Shown in pieces: positions 36,719 through 46,548 of a stretch of DNA of 64,000 nucleotides; positions within the stretch are counted from its first letter, which is position 1; the number at the start of each line of letters is the position of its first letter. Source of the stretch: Planctomycetaceae bacterium (lineage in GTDB: Bacteria > Planctomycetota > Planctomycetia > Pirellulales > Pirellulaceae); contig JAJTFC010000045.1 in NCBI GenBank assembly GCA_021298315.1, positions 1 to 64,000 on the forward strand, written 5' to 3'. Below the pieces are notes generated by a model, which worked only from the letters and a program-made list of their open reading frames with translations, ran no database searches and had not been told where the DNA came from. The position numbers and the translations under genes were made by a program.

Positions 36719-37930
36719 ATGAAACCAGGATTGCAACCCGGAGCTATCGGCGAACTGATTTGGAACGTCGATAGCTCGATGGTCATCACCTTAGGTGGCG
36801 ATCCGAGGGCAACGGTTTTCTCGACTCCGAATATGATCATGCTTATGGAGCGGGCCGCCCGGGAAGCTCTTCGAACTTTTCTTGACCCCGGAGAAGAGTC
36901 GGTCGGAACCGATGTTCAGATCCAGCATGTCAGCGGTGCAGGGATCGGTTCCGTGGTTCTTGGAGAAGCCCGAGTCACTGCGATCGACGGCAAGCGAATT
37001 CATTTTGACGTGTCGGCTTGGTGTGGTGATCGGCAACTGGGGTACGGTAAGCACACGAGAGCTTTAGTCAAACTCGATCGTCTCATAGAGAATCTCGATA
37101 AGCAGAGTCAGGAAGGGCCCAGGGCGATGAACCTTATAGCTGACGAAGGCGCTTTGCCATCTTTCAAGACCCTTGTGTTCGAGCAAACTGGCCCGGTCGC
37201 TACTGTAACTCTCAATCGGCCCGGGTCGCTCAATGCGGTCAATTCCGAGATGACTAGCGACTTAGAAAAACTCGTTCGCTGGTTGCTTGGCCACAAAGAT
37301 CAGCTTCGAGTGGTCTTGTTGCGAGGGGCAGGGGAGTCATTTTGCGCGGGAGATGACATCAAGGAATTGCCTGGTTTTACACCGGAGTTTGCTAGGGAAC
37401 TGAGTTTGCGGCAAGCTGAGATGTATCTAGCATGGGAGCGTCTGCCTCAGATCGTCATTGCATTGGTGCACGGGGACGCGATGGGTGGTGGATGCGTCGC
37501 GGCTTACTCTGCTGATTTTCGTTTGGCATCGCACGATGCGCGGTTTGGGATGCCGGAGATCAAACTCGGTTGGCCACCAGGTTATGGGCTTGCGCAATTG
37601 ACGAATCTCATCGGTAAGTCGCGGGCCTTGGAGATGTGTCTCTTGGGTGAGCCACTCTCGGCACAAAAAGCCTTGGATTGGGGACTGGTGCACGAGCTGG
37701 TTCCAAGGGGGCAGTTGGAAAAGCGGGGCCAGTTCTGGGCCGAGCGATTATTGAAGTTGCCCGCAGAAGCCCTTCGACAGACAAAGTTGCTTTTGCATCT
37801 GGACGAAGGCTCGCAGCCCAAAGTGGCTTATCGGGCAGACACCGAAGGCTACATTCGCTGTTTACAGTTGCCAGAGGCAACCGAAGGAATTCGCGCATTC
37901 ATCGAAAAAAGACAAGCGAAATTTCGCTAG
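36719..37930 (+). CDS. Thioesterase (FlK-like hot-dog)-enoyl-CoA hydratase fusion
   Basis: 403 residues with two domains. Residues 1-125 look like a hot-dog thioesterase resembling fluoroacetyl-CoA thioesterase FlK (PNMIMLMERAAREALRTFL, then VSGAGIGSVVLGEARVTAIDGKRIHFDVSAW). Residues about 145-400 are an enoyl-CoA hydratase/isomerase (crotonase): FEQTGPVATVTLNRPGSLNAV, the oxyanion segment GAGESFCAGDDIKELPGF, and VHGDAMGGGCVAAYSADFRLAS with the second oxyanion glycines. The catalytic Glu pair of hydratases is partly replaced (GMPEIKLGWPPGYG has one Glu). Two acyl-CoA activities in one chain suggest a CoA-thioester detoxification or degradation step. The stop lies inside the 3' end of the convergent glnD gene, a 69-base overlap. 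Confidence 0.82.
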   Translation: MKPGLQPGAIGELIWNVDSSMVITLGGDPRATVFSTPNMIMLMERAAREALRTFLDPGEESVGTDVQIQHVSGAGIGSVVLGEARVTAIDGKRIHFDVSAWCGDRQLGYGKHTRALVKLDRLIENLDKQSQEGPRAMNLIADEGALPSFKTLVFEQTGPVATVTLNRPGSLNAVNSEMTSDLEKLVRWLLGHKDQLRVVLLRGAGESFCAGDDIKELPGFTPEFARELSLRQAEMYLAWERLPQIVIALVHGDAMGGGCVAAYSADFRLASHDARFGMPEIKLGWPPGYGLAQLTNLIGKSRALEMCLLGEPLSAQKALDWGLVHELVPRGQLEKRGQFWAERLLKLPAEALRQTKLLLHLDEGSQPKVAYRADTEGYIRCLQLPEATEGIRAFIEKRQAKFR

Positions 37931-40504
37931 ATCGGACGGATCGGACGGATCCTTATTGCCAGCCGAATCGGTCACATAGAACACATCGACCACTTGATCC
38001 AGGTGCGTGCTGACTTTGGCTACCTGGAGATCAAGCTGAAAATCGAAGAGGATTTTGGAGATATCGTAGAGCAATCCGAGGCGATCGTAGGCGAAGATCG
38101 TGATGATCGTAAAGTTCTCGGAGCTGGAGTTATCGAAGCGAACCTGAACGGGTTGGAGTCTAGCTGCTTGAGACTCCTCGGAACCTTGTCCCTTCCAAGT
38201 CCGCTTGAAGGATGGTGGAGCAGTCTCGAGCGATTCAATGGACTTGGCAATAGCTTGGCAAACCTGATTGAGTCGACTCGGAACCGGGGCACCTTGGAAG
38301 TCTGGATCATCGACTAGAAAACGATCCCAAGCTGCGTTGTCGGGCAGAGACTGAATCTCCGCCGACAAGATACTCAGTCGCTGACTAGCCATCGCACCGG
38401 TGATACGATGGAACAACCCCGCAGTGCGACTCGGGTGCACGGCGACGATGTATTCGGTGGCGTCGCGATCGGCCAAGTACTCCGCCCAAACTTCGACCGG
38501 ATGTTCTTCCGAAAGGCTATCGATGCGGCGCAGTTCGGTAACCAACTCAGGCGGCTTGCTTTGAAACAGATAGGTTGCAGGTATCGCGGCGACCCTTTCT
38601 CTCCAGAGTTCGCTTTTTTTCTCTTCGGAAGAGAGAAGTTCGAAGACCGCCTTACGATGGCTTTCTTTGGCCGAAGATTGGTGTTCGAGAGGTTCACCGG
38701 TTTGCAACTGTGAGGCGGTCGCATCGTAGAGTTGATGGATCAGATTGAGCTTCCAGTCGTTCAGCGCACCGGGCCCGACTGCAGCTAGGTCGGCACAGGA
38801 AAGGAGGGTCAGCAATTGCAATCTTTCCAAGGATCCGACTTGCTGCGCGAATTTGACGATCGTCGAGAGCTGTGTTAGATCGAACCGGAATGCCGTGAGT
38901 GTCATGATCAAATGCTGATGAACCAAAAAGCAGATCAGTTCGCGATCCGCTTCGGATAACCCGAGAATATGCGACGTCTCATCGGCGATCCGCAAACCTA
39001 CCTCCGAGTGGTCTTCGACGTAGCCTTTCCCAAGATCATGCAGCAGAAGTGCTAAATGCAGGATGAGCTTCTGTTTGGACTTGCGATACAGATCACCGAG
39101 AAAATCGTTTCGCTTAGCAAACTCTTCGACACATTCGACGCTTTTGATGCAGTGTGCATCGACGGTGTATTTATGGTACTCGTTGAATTGAAGCAACGAG
39201 CGAGTGTGCCGAACAGCCGGAATGATTTGTTCAAGGACTCGCAGTTCGTGCAACCGACGAAGAATTTCGCCAAGTCGTCCTGGGGTGCTCATGAGCCCTA
39301 GGAATCTGCTGATCGCTTCGGGTCCGACAGGCTTATCGATACGATTGAGCATCCCTTTGCGAATCGTCCGCCAAGTCTTGTGCTCGATGCGACGCTGGTG
39401 CCTGTTGGCAATTTGCATGAGTTCGAGCACCATGCCCGGATCGTCTTTGATTCGCTCAAGTCCTTTACGGGTCGCCCAGACTTCTTTGAGCCCCAGACGC
39501 AGATTCCTTCCAGCCGAAAGACTTAAAAATCGGTAGAGAAAGCCGAACGGAGTCAGACGGGATCTAGCCATGCCGACGAAGTTGGCCGAACTGTATCGCA
39601 GTTCGCTGGTCATCTCGAAGAATTGCGTCATGAATTCTTCGACTGGCAGGACTCCTTCGTGACCTTGGAATCCCATCCATTTGGCGAGTTCCATTTGCTT
39701 AGAGCGATCCAGGGAATCCAAGCCTCTGCCAGCCATGAAATGCAACTGATTCCTAAGATTCAGCAGGTAATCGTATCCATCGCGGATCGGAGCATAGTCT
39801 TCTTCAGCAAGCAGGCCTACATCCCGAAGCTGCTCGGGGCTTTTTTCGCCAAAACAGACAAAGCCGATCCAGCGAACAATCTGAACATCCCTCAAACACC
39901 CCCTAGATCGCTTGACATTTGGATGCAGAAGAAACTCCGTCTCGCCATACTTTTGCCTTTCCTCAAGCCGCTCCCTTTCGATCATCCCCGCAAGCGAACG
40001 CCACCGCAGTTTGGCTCCATTTTTGAAGGAGTTTTCGAACGAATTAAAGAGTGACTCAGATCCATAGACCAGTCGCATTTCGACCAGCGACGTTAAGACT
40101 TGAGCATCCGTCCAAGCCAACTGCCGGCACTGGAAGGGCGTGCGCACAGAGAACCCGAGTTGGAACCCCGTGTCGCCGATCATTTGAGAGGCTTTTCTAG
40201 CCAACCCCTGGAGAATTTTCTCCGGAAGGTTGTTATGCAGGAGCATCAGATCCAAGTCGGAGTAGGGGGCGAGGTCCCGACGCCCGTATCCTCCTAAAGC
40301 CAAAAAGGCGAACTTGGTCGGATCCACATTCTCTTCTTGGCAAGCGACCGAAAGCAGCCGATGGACAATGGCATCGACCGAATCAGCCCAAGCAAGACAG
40401 ACCTGTGGTCCGGTATTTCCAGACGCATGCAGATTCGCAGATTTGAGCCGCGCTTCGGCGAGCTGTTGCCTCGACTCAATGACTTGGGGATGAAGAGAGG
40501 ACAA
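37862..40504 (-). CDS. glnD: [Protein-PII] uridylyltransferase / uridylyl-removing enzyme
   Basis: 880 residues, full GlnD length. It uridylylates and deuridylylates PII in response to glutamine. The nucleotidyltransferase active site GGYGRRDLAPYSDLDLMLL starts at residue 71 with catalytic Asp83 and Asp85. Next come the helical linker, an HD phosphohydrolase domain (HLALLLHDLGKGYVEDHSEVG, near residue 470) that removes UMP, and two C-terminal ACT domains; the last, TIITIFAYDRLGLLYDISKI, senses glutamine. It is directly downstream of glnB (37-base gap), its natural partner. The C-terminus is odd: after VDVFYVTD it continues through DPSDPSD, encoded by the 9-bp repeat, for about 25 unrelated residues that overlap the convergent fusion gene. 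Confidence 0.93.
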   Translation of the reverse strand: MSSLHPQVIESRQQLAEARLKSANLHASGNTGPQVCLAWADSVDAIVHRLLSVACQEENVDPTKFAFLALGGYGRRDLAPYSDLDLMLLHNNLPEKILQGLARKASQMIGDTGFQLGFSVRTPFQCRQLAWTDAQVLTSLVEMRLVYGSESLFNSFENSFKNGAKLRWRSLAGMIERERLEERQKYGETEFLLHPNVKRSRGCLRDVQIVRWIGFVCFGEKSPEQLRDVGLLAEEDYAPIRDGYDYLLNLRNQLHFMAGRGLDSLDRSKQMELAKWMGFQGHEGVLPVEEFMTQFFEMTSELRYSSANFVGMARSRLTPFGFLYRFLSLSAGRNLRLGLKEVWATRKGLERIKDDPGMVLELMQIANRHQRRIEHKTWRTIRKGMLNRIDKPVGPEAISRFLGLMSTPGRLGEILRRLHELRVLEQIIPAVRHTRSLLQFNEYHKYTVDAHCIKSVECVEEFAKRNDFLGDLYRKSKQKLILHLALLLHDLGKGYVEDHSEVGLRIADETSHILGLSEADRELICFLVHQHLIMTLTAFRFDLTQLSTIVKFAQQVGSLERLQLLTLLSCADLAAVGPGALNDWKLNLIHQLYDATASQLQTGEPLEHQSSAKESHRKAVFELLSSEEKKSELWRERVAAIPATYLFQSKPPELVTELRRIDSLSEEHPVEVWAEYLADRDATEYIVAVHPSRTAGLFHRITGAMASQRLSILSAEIQSLPDNAAWDRFLVDDPDFQGAPVPSRLNQVCQAIAKSIESLETAPPSFKRTWKGQGSEESQAARLQPVQVRFDNSSSENFTIITIFAYDRLGLLYDISKILFDFQLDLQVAKVSTHLDQVVDVFYVTDSAGNKDPSDPSDLAKFRLSFFDECANSFGCLWQL
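37930..37952. repeat. Short copy of the 9-bp repeat inside the glnD 3' end
   Basis: Two and a half units of GATCGGACG, the reverse complement of the GATCCGTCC unit found 6.3 kb away at 31512-31628, in opposite orientation. It begins at the last base of the fusion gene and is translated as DPSDPSD near the end of GlnD. Confidence 0.85.
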
Positions 40505-40541
40505 GTCTTATTCGACGAATGCTAGAGGTTGAGAAAGCTCC

Positions 40542-40976
<435 letters not shown>

Positions 40977-41080
40977 CTAAGTGCCAAACGAACACTTATC
41001 CCCTGAGTGTACCTTAGAACGAATCGACGAAACAAGCCTTAGGCTAGGTTGAAGCAAAAATGTTTTACTGAACTATCGAA

Positions 41081-41800
41081 TTAGCTAATCCTAAGGGCAT
41101 CTTCGAGTCGGATCGTCCCTTCGTACAGCGCCCGCCCGATGATCGCACCGTGAGTTCCTTGGTCGGCAAGCCGCTTGAGATCTTCAAGGGTCGTCACTCC
41201 GCCCGATGCGATGACGGGGAAGGGGGATGCCTTTTGAATTTCGGCCAGGCTCTGGAAATTCGGGCCTTCCATCATGCCGTCTTTTTCGATGTCGGTGTAA
41301 ATGACCGCTGCGCACCGATCGGTATGCTGGGCAACTTGGTCGATCAAAAGCGTCGCGGGGGTCTTCGAGACATCCAACCAGCCTTCGGTGGCCACCATCC
41401 CGGATTTAGCATCTAGCCCTAAAACCAACCGGTCGGGGAACTCTTGGCACATTTGCCCGAACCATCGAGGATCCTTCAGTGCGGCGGTTCCGACGATCAA
41501 TCGCGAGAGCCCCAAGGCAAAGAGTTTTCGAATGGAGTCTTCGCTCCGGACACCTCCGCCGAGTTGCACCGTTTTGCCTCGGGCAACGGCCAAAATTGCA
41601 CTAACCGCTTGATGATTGACGATGCTTCCAGATTTCGCCCCATCCAAATCGACGCAGTGGAGGAACTCAGCGCCGGCATCAAACCAAGCCTTGGCCATCA
41701 GACTCGGCTGTTGGCTAAAAACGGTATTTCGAGAGTAATCTCCTTGCCTGAGCCGGACGCAATTGCCCCCAAGCAGGTCGATCGCAGGCCAAATTTCCAT
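41081..41800 (-). CDS. hisA: Phosphoribosylformimino-5-aminoimidazole carboxamide ribotide isomerase
   Basis: 239 residues, standard HisA length, a TIM barrel performing the fourth step of histidine biosynthesis (isomerisation of ProFAR to PRFAR). The N-terminal AIDLLGGNCVRLRQGDY carries the catalytic Asp8, and GLDAKSGMVATEGW contains the second catalytic aspartate at strand 5. The two phosphate-binding glycine segments are seen: VQLGGGVRSEDSI and IASGGVTTLEDL. Gene stands alone on the minus strand with divergent and co-oriented neighbours unrelated to histidine. Distinguished from HisF by the shorter, HisA-type ends. Confidence 0.94.
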   Translation of the reverse strand: MEIWPAIDLLGGNCVRLRQGDYSRNTVFSQQPSLMAKAWFDAGAEFLHCVDLDGAKSGSIVNHQAVSAILAVARGKTVQLGGGVRSEDSIRKLFALGLSRLIVGTAALKDPRWFGQMCQEFPDRLVLGLDAKSGMVATEGWLDVSKTPATLLIDQVAQHTDRCAAVIYTDIEKDGMMEGPNFQSLAEIQKASPFPVIASGGVTTLEDLKRLADQGTHGAIIGRALYEGTIRLEDALRIS

Positions 41801-42076
41801 GGGGAATCCAAGCTTTCGTCAGAGGTATCCTAGAGACAAAACATGCGCAAGGACTGGGTGGAGAATCGCCTTTCCTTCGCGATCGGAAAATATTACCGTC
41901 TCGGGGCCCGACTGCCATAGGCAAAGCCATGGATAAAGCCGGGATACTGTTTCCAAAGCTGTTCTCCTGACGTTACAATTGCCGGCGAGCTATCCGGTAG
42001 GAAACGCTTTTCTGCCGATCGACTAGCGTCCAAGTTCAACAAAGAAATACTCACGCTCCATTACTTCAAGGGCCTC

Positions 42077-42403
42077 ATGAGCACCGTCAACGAACGCTAT
42101 AGCCAAGCAGAGAAACTCAAAGATTCCGGGCAGGCCGAGGAGGCTCGCGACTTGCTCTTAGGTATCCTCGAAGAATCCCCCGAGCATGTGCTTAGCCACT
42201 TAACCCTAGCGCGTATCTTTACAAGTATGGGCGAACACCATCGGGCGGTCGCACACGCTGAAAAGGCTTGCCAAATCGAGCCTAACGAAGGCTTCAATTT
42301 CACGCTCTTGAGCGTCACCTACCAACGCGCCTATGCAGGCACTGGCGATACGGGCTTTATCCGAATGGCTGAAGACGCGATGGCTCGCTCGCGGATGCTC
42401 TAA
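42077..42403 (+). CDS. Small TPR protein
   Basis: 108 residues, soluble, no signal peptide. Two to three tetratricopeptide units are visible: RYSQAEKLKDSGQAEEARDL, SHLTLARIFTSMGEHHRAVA and the C-terminal MAEDAMARSRML helix. Such small TPR proteins serve as protein-protein adaptors. It lies 73 bases before the isomerase-like gene on the same strand and may share its transcript. No further function is predictable. Confidence 0.65.
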   Translation: MSTVNERYSQAEKLKDSGQAEEARDLLLGILEESPEHVLSHLTLARIFTSMGEHHRAVAHAEKACQIEPNEGFNFTLLSVTYQRAYAGTGDTGFIRMAEDAMARSRML

Positions 42404-42476
42404 GATTCGTTTTAACCCCAAGTCCTCCCTCCGAAACTCCTCACGATTTATTGTCTGAACTTGAAAGGTTTTCTAG

Positions 42477-43337
42477 ATGCCTTTAGCACCGTGGTCCATT
42501 GGCGTATTTACCAGCATCGATGCTGGACTTGGGGTTCACTTAGATGTTGCACGCGAACTAGGGGTGCCTTCGATTCAATTGCACACTCCACATGCTTCTG
42601 GTCGAACACCTGTGGCGGCCGAAGCGTTTCTCAAGAAGCTCGATGACTACGGCATTGAACTGACATGTGTCTTTGGTGGCTTCGATGGGGAAAGCTACGC
42701 CGATATCCCAACCGTTGAGCGAACCATCGGATTGGTTCCTGCGGATACTCGCGCAGCACGGCTCAAAGAAATGAAAGAGATCGCCGATTTCGCACGTCTC
42801 TTGGGCTGTGATGTAGTCGGTCTGCACATCGGTGTAGTTCCGCACGACACCAAGAGCAAAGACTACGCAGAGGTGATCGAAGTGACTCGCAATCTATGCG
42901 ATCATGCGGCCAAAAACGAACAAGCCATCCACTTGGAAACCGGTCAAGAGACCGCCGATGCTCTGTTGCAGTTTATCTCCGACACTCAGCGATCGAATTT
43001 ATTCATCAATTTCGATCCTGCGAACATGATCCTCTATGGTACCGGAGAGCCCATCGAAGCTCTGCGCAAGGTCGGAAAGTATGTTCGAAGTGTTCACTGC
43101 AAAGATGCCACTTGGAGCTCCCAACCTGGCAAAACTTGGGGAGCCGAAGTCCCCTTGGGCAAGGGGCAAGTCGACATCGGGTTATACCTGCAAACTCTCA
43201 AGGAGATCGGTTACAGCGGACCCTTGACCATCGAGCGTGAGATCCCCCAAGAGCCCGTGCGGCAAAAAGCCGAAATCCAACACGCCGTTGAACTCCTCAA
43301 CTCCATCAAGCAATCGATGGGTTTCAAAACGGCTTGA
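42477..43337 (+). CDS. Sugar phosphate isomerase/epimerase-like TIM barrel protein
   Basis: 286 residues, AP endonuclease family 2 (xylose isomerase-like) TIM barrel. Signature pieces are GVHLDVARELGVPSIQLH, DVVGLHIGVVPHD, AIHLETGQETADALLQFI (metal-ligand Glu), FINFDPANMILYGTG (Asp), VRSVHCKDATW (His, Lys) and LTIEREIPQ (final Glu). These supply the metal-binding residues of sugar epimerases and inosose dehydratase/isomerases. The substrate is unknown. In planctomycetes many paralogues exist. No signal peptide, so it is cytoplasmic. Confidence 0.86.
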   Translation: MPLAPWSIGVFTSIDAGLGVHLDVARELGVPSIQLHTPHASGRTPVAAEAFLKKLDDYGIELTCVFGGFDGESYADIPTVERTIGLVPADTRAARLKEMKEIADFARLLGCDVVGLHIGVVPHDTKSKDYAEVIEVTRNLCDHAAKNEQAIHLETGQETADALLQFISDTQRSNLFINFDPANMILYGTGEPIEALRKVGKYVRSVHCKDATWSSQPGKTWGAEVPLGKGQVDIGLYLQTLKEIGYSGPLTIEREIPQEPVRQKAEIQHAVELLNSIKQSMGFKTA

Positions 43338-43583
43338 TCTCATCGGCGTGACTCTGATGCAAAAGCGATGATTTCGGAGAAATCATCGACAATGGCCAAG
43401 CCGTTTCGAGGCCCCGTAGCCTCTTGTGGCGCATCATTTGCTTACTTAACGCTCAACACTCTCTGCTTGATAAATTACCCAGAGATTGAGCATTAAGGGA
43501 GCATTGGGCGTCGCTAGACTGCTGACGAACCAAGCACCAAGCGTTTATTCCAAGCAGTCGAATTGGGCAATCCAGGGGCGATC

Positions 43584-45059
43584 ATGCAACAATTCCAAGG
43601 TGGCAACCAGCCGCCGCGATCAAACCTTATCTCGGGTTATGACTGCGTTGGCTTTTATGACGAGATGTTTGCACCCGGTGGGACCCCCAGACCGGGCGTC
43701 GAATTCTTAGCCGATCGTCTCGGATCGCTTCCATTAGGAGAACTGCAAAAGCGCCAGCGGGCGGCCGATCACGAGTTGCTCAACATGGGGATCACCTTCA
43801 ATGTCTATGGGCACGCAGCGGGCACCGAAAAGATCTGGCCCTTTGATTTGATCCCACGCGTGATTCACGAAGCCGAATGGAGAACGATCGAACAGGGACT
43901 CAAGCAGCGCATTCGAGCGTTGAACATGTTCATCGATGACATGTACCACCAACAGCGCATTGTCCGCCAAGGGGTAATGCCCGAGTACATGATCGCCTCG
44001 AGCAAGGGCTATCTCAAGCAACTCCATGGCATGAACCCATCGAAAGGGATTTGGTGCCACATCACCGGTACCGATTTGGTTCGGGGCGCAGATGGCCAAA
44101 TCTATGTGCTCGAAGACAATCTGAGGTGTCCTTCGGGAGTCTCCTACGTGATCGAAAACCGCGAAGTGATGAAGCGAACCTTTCCACAGTTGTTCGAAGG
44201 CCGCAACATTCTCCCGGTCGAGACGTATCCGGAACAGTTATTGAAGATGCTTCAATACGTAGCACCTGCATCGGCCAGAGACCCCAATGTGGTCGTACTG
44301 ACCCCAGGCGTCTACAACTCAGCCTACTTTGAACACTGTTTCCTTGCCCAGCAGATGGGTGTCGAGTTGGTTCAAGGCTCCGATTTGTTAGTCAGCGATG
44401 GCTACGTATGGATGCGTACGACCAGAGGCCTCAAGAAAGTCGATGTCATCTATCGAAGGATCGACGATGATTTTCTCGACCCGAGCGTGCTTCGTCCCGA
44501 CTCAACCCTGGGCGTCCGTGGGCTTATGGATGTGTACCGCCAAGGCAAAGTCGCCTTGGTCAATGCTCCGGGCACAGGCGTGGCCGACGACAAAGCCGTT
44601 TATGCGTACGTGCCTAAGATGATTGAGTTTTATCTCGGGGAATCGATCATCCTACCGAATGTTCCGACTTACATGTGCGCCGATCCCAAAGAGTGCCAGT
44701 ACGTCTTGGATCATATCCACGAACTGGTCGTCAAGCCCGCCAACGAATCAGGCGGCTATGGAATCGTGCTTGGCCCCCGAGCCACCAAAGAGCAACTGGC
44801 GACTTGCAAAGAGCAAATACAAAGCAATCCTAGAAATTACGTTGCCCAGCCGATGCTTGCACTCTCGACGGTTCCGACACTATGCGGAGATACCCTCGAG
44901 GGCCGGCATGTGGATCTTAGACCCTACATCCTCTACGGCGAAGACATTTACATCGTTCCAGGCGGATTGACCCGTGTCGCTTTGGTCAAAGGCTCGTTGG
45001 TAGTCAATTCCTCCCAAGGGGGTGGCAGCAAGGATACTTGGGTGATGCGAACATGCTAA
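43584..45059 (+). CDS. Circularly permuted ATP-grasp protein (DUF404/DUF407, peptide ligase-like)
   Basis: 491 residues from the ATG at 43584 (AGGGG six bases upstream; an in-frame TTG at 43563 would add seven). It belongs to the circularly permuted ATP-grasp type 2 family (DUF404/407). Its features include [21 protein letters not shown] at the start, [18 protein letters not shown] near the middle (metal/ATP loop), [20 protein letters not shown] and [20 protein letters not shown], and [15 protein letters not shown]-like [16 protein letters not shown]. Family members are paired with an alpha-E protein and often with transglutaminase-like or proteasome-like peptidases; they are predicted to make peptides or amide links. 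The partner alpha-E gene starts 67 bases downstream. Confidence 0.88.
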   Translation: MQQFQGGNQPPRSNLISGYDCVGFYDEMFAPGGTPRPGVEFLADRLGSLPLGELQKRQRAADHELLNMGITFNVYGHAAGTEKIWPFDLIPRVIHEAEWRTIEQGLKQRIRALNMFIDDMYHQQRIVRQGVMPEYMIASSKGYLKQLHGMNPSKGIWCHITGTDLVRGADGQIYVLEDNLRCPSGVSYVIENREVMKRTFPQLFEGRNILPVETYPEQLLKMLQYVAPASARDPNVVVLTPGVYNSAYFEHCFLAQQMGVELVQGSDLLVSDGYVWMRTTRGLKKVDVIYRRIDDDFLDPSVLRPDSTLGVRGLMDVYRQGKVALVNAPGTGVADDKAVYAYVPKMIEFYLGESIILPNVPTYMCADPKECQYVLDHIHELVVKPANESGGYGIVLGPRATKEQLATCKEQIQSNPRNYVAQPMLALSTVPTLCGDTLEGRHVDLRPYILYGEDIYIVPGGLTRVALVKGSLVVNSSQGGGSKDTWVMRTC

Positions 45060-45126
45060 ATCAAAGAGCAAATACAGAGCGGATGGTTTTGAAGAGTCCG
45101 AGCATTCAAGGGAGATTCCAAGCATC

Positions 45127-45591
45127 ATGCTCTCACGCGTAGCCGACTCCATTTTTTGGATGCGACGATACACCGAGCGAGCCGAGAACGTCGCTCGTTT
45201 TATCGATGTGACATTGAACCTCACTCTTGGTTTGGGTGACCAAATCGATCATCAATGGGAAGCCCTAATCTACACAACGGGCGACCAAGAAGGGTTCTTT
45301 GAGAGTTATCCTAGAGTGACACAGGAGGATGTGATCCGCTTTCTGACCTTCGACGAAACCAATCCCAACTCGATCCTTTCCTGTTTGCAGTTCGCCCGCG
45401 AAAACGCAAGGCAGAGCCGCGAAATGCTCAGTAGCCCGATCTGGGAAGAACTCAACAAGTTCTATCTTTTCGTTCGCGAAAGCCGCAACGACACCCAAGC
45501 CGTCGAGTCCCCATTTGAGTTTTTTGCGAAAGTTCGCCAATTTGGCTATCTGATCGAAGGTGCTCGGGGCCATGCTCGAACGGGCGGATAA
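45127..45591 (+). pseudogene. Alpha-E (DUF403) protein, N-terminal half (frameshifted)
   Basis: 154 codons open from the ATG at 45127. It begins as a normal alpha-E domain protein (MLSRVADSIFWMRRYTERAENVARF, helical, matches the family) and continues correctly to FGYLIEG near codon 145. After that, the frame reads ARGHARTGG and stops, whereas the correct continuation (VLGAMLERADKTSRI) lies in the next frame, starting at 45560. The break is at about 45557-45561. The family has about 310 residues, matching the sum of both halves. The upstream ATP-grasp gene is intact. Confidence 0.85.
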
Positions 45592-46027
45592 GACCTCGCG
45601 GATTCTGGACGTGAAATATTTTTTGCTTCTGCCGAGTGTCCAAGACGTAGGAACATCGCTGGACATCAGCCAGTGGGGAATGCTCCTCAAGAGCGCCAGT
45701 GCTCTTGAAATGTACAGGCGTAAATTTGGAAGGCTCTCACCGAACTCCGTGGCCGCCTTTTTGTTACTCGATCGGGATTTTCCTCGCGCCGTGAGGTTCT
45801 GCATTTCACGAGCCGAACAGTCGGTGCTGCAGATCACAGGAGGCACCCAAGGCAATTACAGCAATCGCCCTGAGCAATTGCTAGGACGCTTAAGAGCCGA
45901 ACTGGAGTTTCTCGACATTGAGGAAGTCATGGACAATGGTCTGCACGAGTTTATCGATGATTTCCAGTCCAAACTCAATGACATCGGTGTTGCCATCTTC
46001 GAGAAGTTCTTCCAGGTCCAGGGCTGA
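45560..46027 (+). pseudogene. Alpha-E (DUF403) protein, C-terminal half (frameshifted)
   Basis: 155 codons in the +1 frame relative to the first half. The first codon is GTG (45560), followed by LGAMLERADKTSRILDVKYF and a helical remainder ending DFQSKLNDIGVAIFEKFFQVQG, the normal C-terminus of the family. A loss of two bases or gain of one base between the codons for EG and VL joins the two frames. Whether it is a sequencing or assembly error, a true mutation, or programmed frameshifting cannot be told from the sequence alone; no slippery heptamer is evident. Confidence 0.8.
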
Positions 46028-46146
46028 TAAAACAATCCCCCCTGTATGGGTAGAAAGGCCCAAAACCCCTGGGTTTTGCTAGCTTTCGCGACTGGAATCT
46101 CTTAACAAGTTCCAAATAAACCGTATCGCGACAGGCCCAGGCCGGC

Positions 46147-46152
46147 TATAAT
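46147..46152 (+). promoter_or_regulatory. Possible -10 element upstream of small basic protein gene
   Basis: A TATAAT hexamer 120 bases before the ATG of the small protein, with no convincing -35. It is the best candidate promoter in the 245-base gap after the alpha-E gene. Confidence 0.25.
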
Positions 46153-46271
46153 TCATGGTTGCCTCAGCGGAACACAACCCTAAAACGACCGTTAATGCGG
46201 TAGCGGGAGCCCTTTTCTCTGGCGCAAATTTGTATTGCTTTCTTCCTTATTTTTTAACGGAGCCTCCCAGC

Positions 46272-46544
46272 ATGCCTAGTGCGACTAACTCAAAGAAGAC
46301 GAAGAAGGCCACGGAAGCCGATACGACGACCACGGAAGCCACTGTCGAAACCAAACCAAAACGAACCAGAAAGTCCGCCGCTGAACCTCGCGTAAAACTC
46401 TACTGGGGTGTTTTCAATCAACATCTCAAGCGAGTTGCTGTGTTCGAATACACCGATGTCAAGAAGGCTGAAAAGCACGCCAAAGAACTCAGCAAAGACG
46501 GTGGCGACCACTTCCTCCAAAAGATCAAGGAAGTCGTAGGCTAA
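46272..46544 (+). CDS. Small basic protein with conserved C-terminal domain
   Basis: 90 residues from the ATG at 46272 (GGAG nine bases upstream). Residues 1-42 are Lys/Thr/Glu-rich and disordered (TKKATEADTTTTEATVETK). The C-terminal 48 residues form a compact domain, VKLYWGVFNQHLKRVAVFEYTDVKKAEKHAKEL, of a type that I recall as widespread in planctomycetes and annotated hypothetical. Function unknown. The basic tail-plus-domain layout would suit nucleic acid or ribosome binding, but that is a guess. A hairpin terminator follows, with repeat copy B in between. Confidence 0.72.
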   Translation: MPSATNSKKTKKATEADTTTTEATVETKPKRTRKSAAEPRVKLYWGVFNQHLKRVAVFEYTDVKKAEKHAKELSKDGGDHFLQKIKEVVG

Positions 46545-46548
46545 AGGC

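Noticed and set aside
43367-43387. GATGATTT-CGGAG-AAATCATC hairpin as terminator after the isomerase gene
   Set aside because: Stem is AT-rich and no T-run follows; too weak to call.
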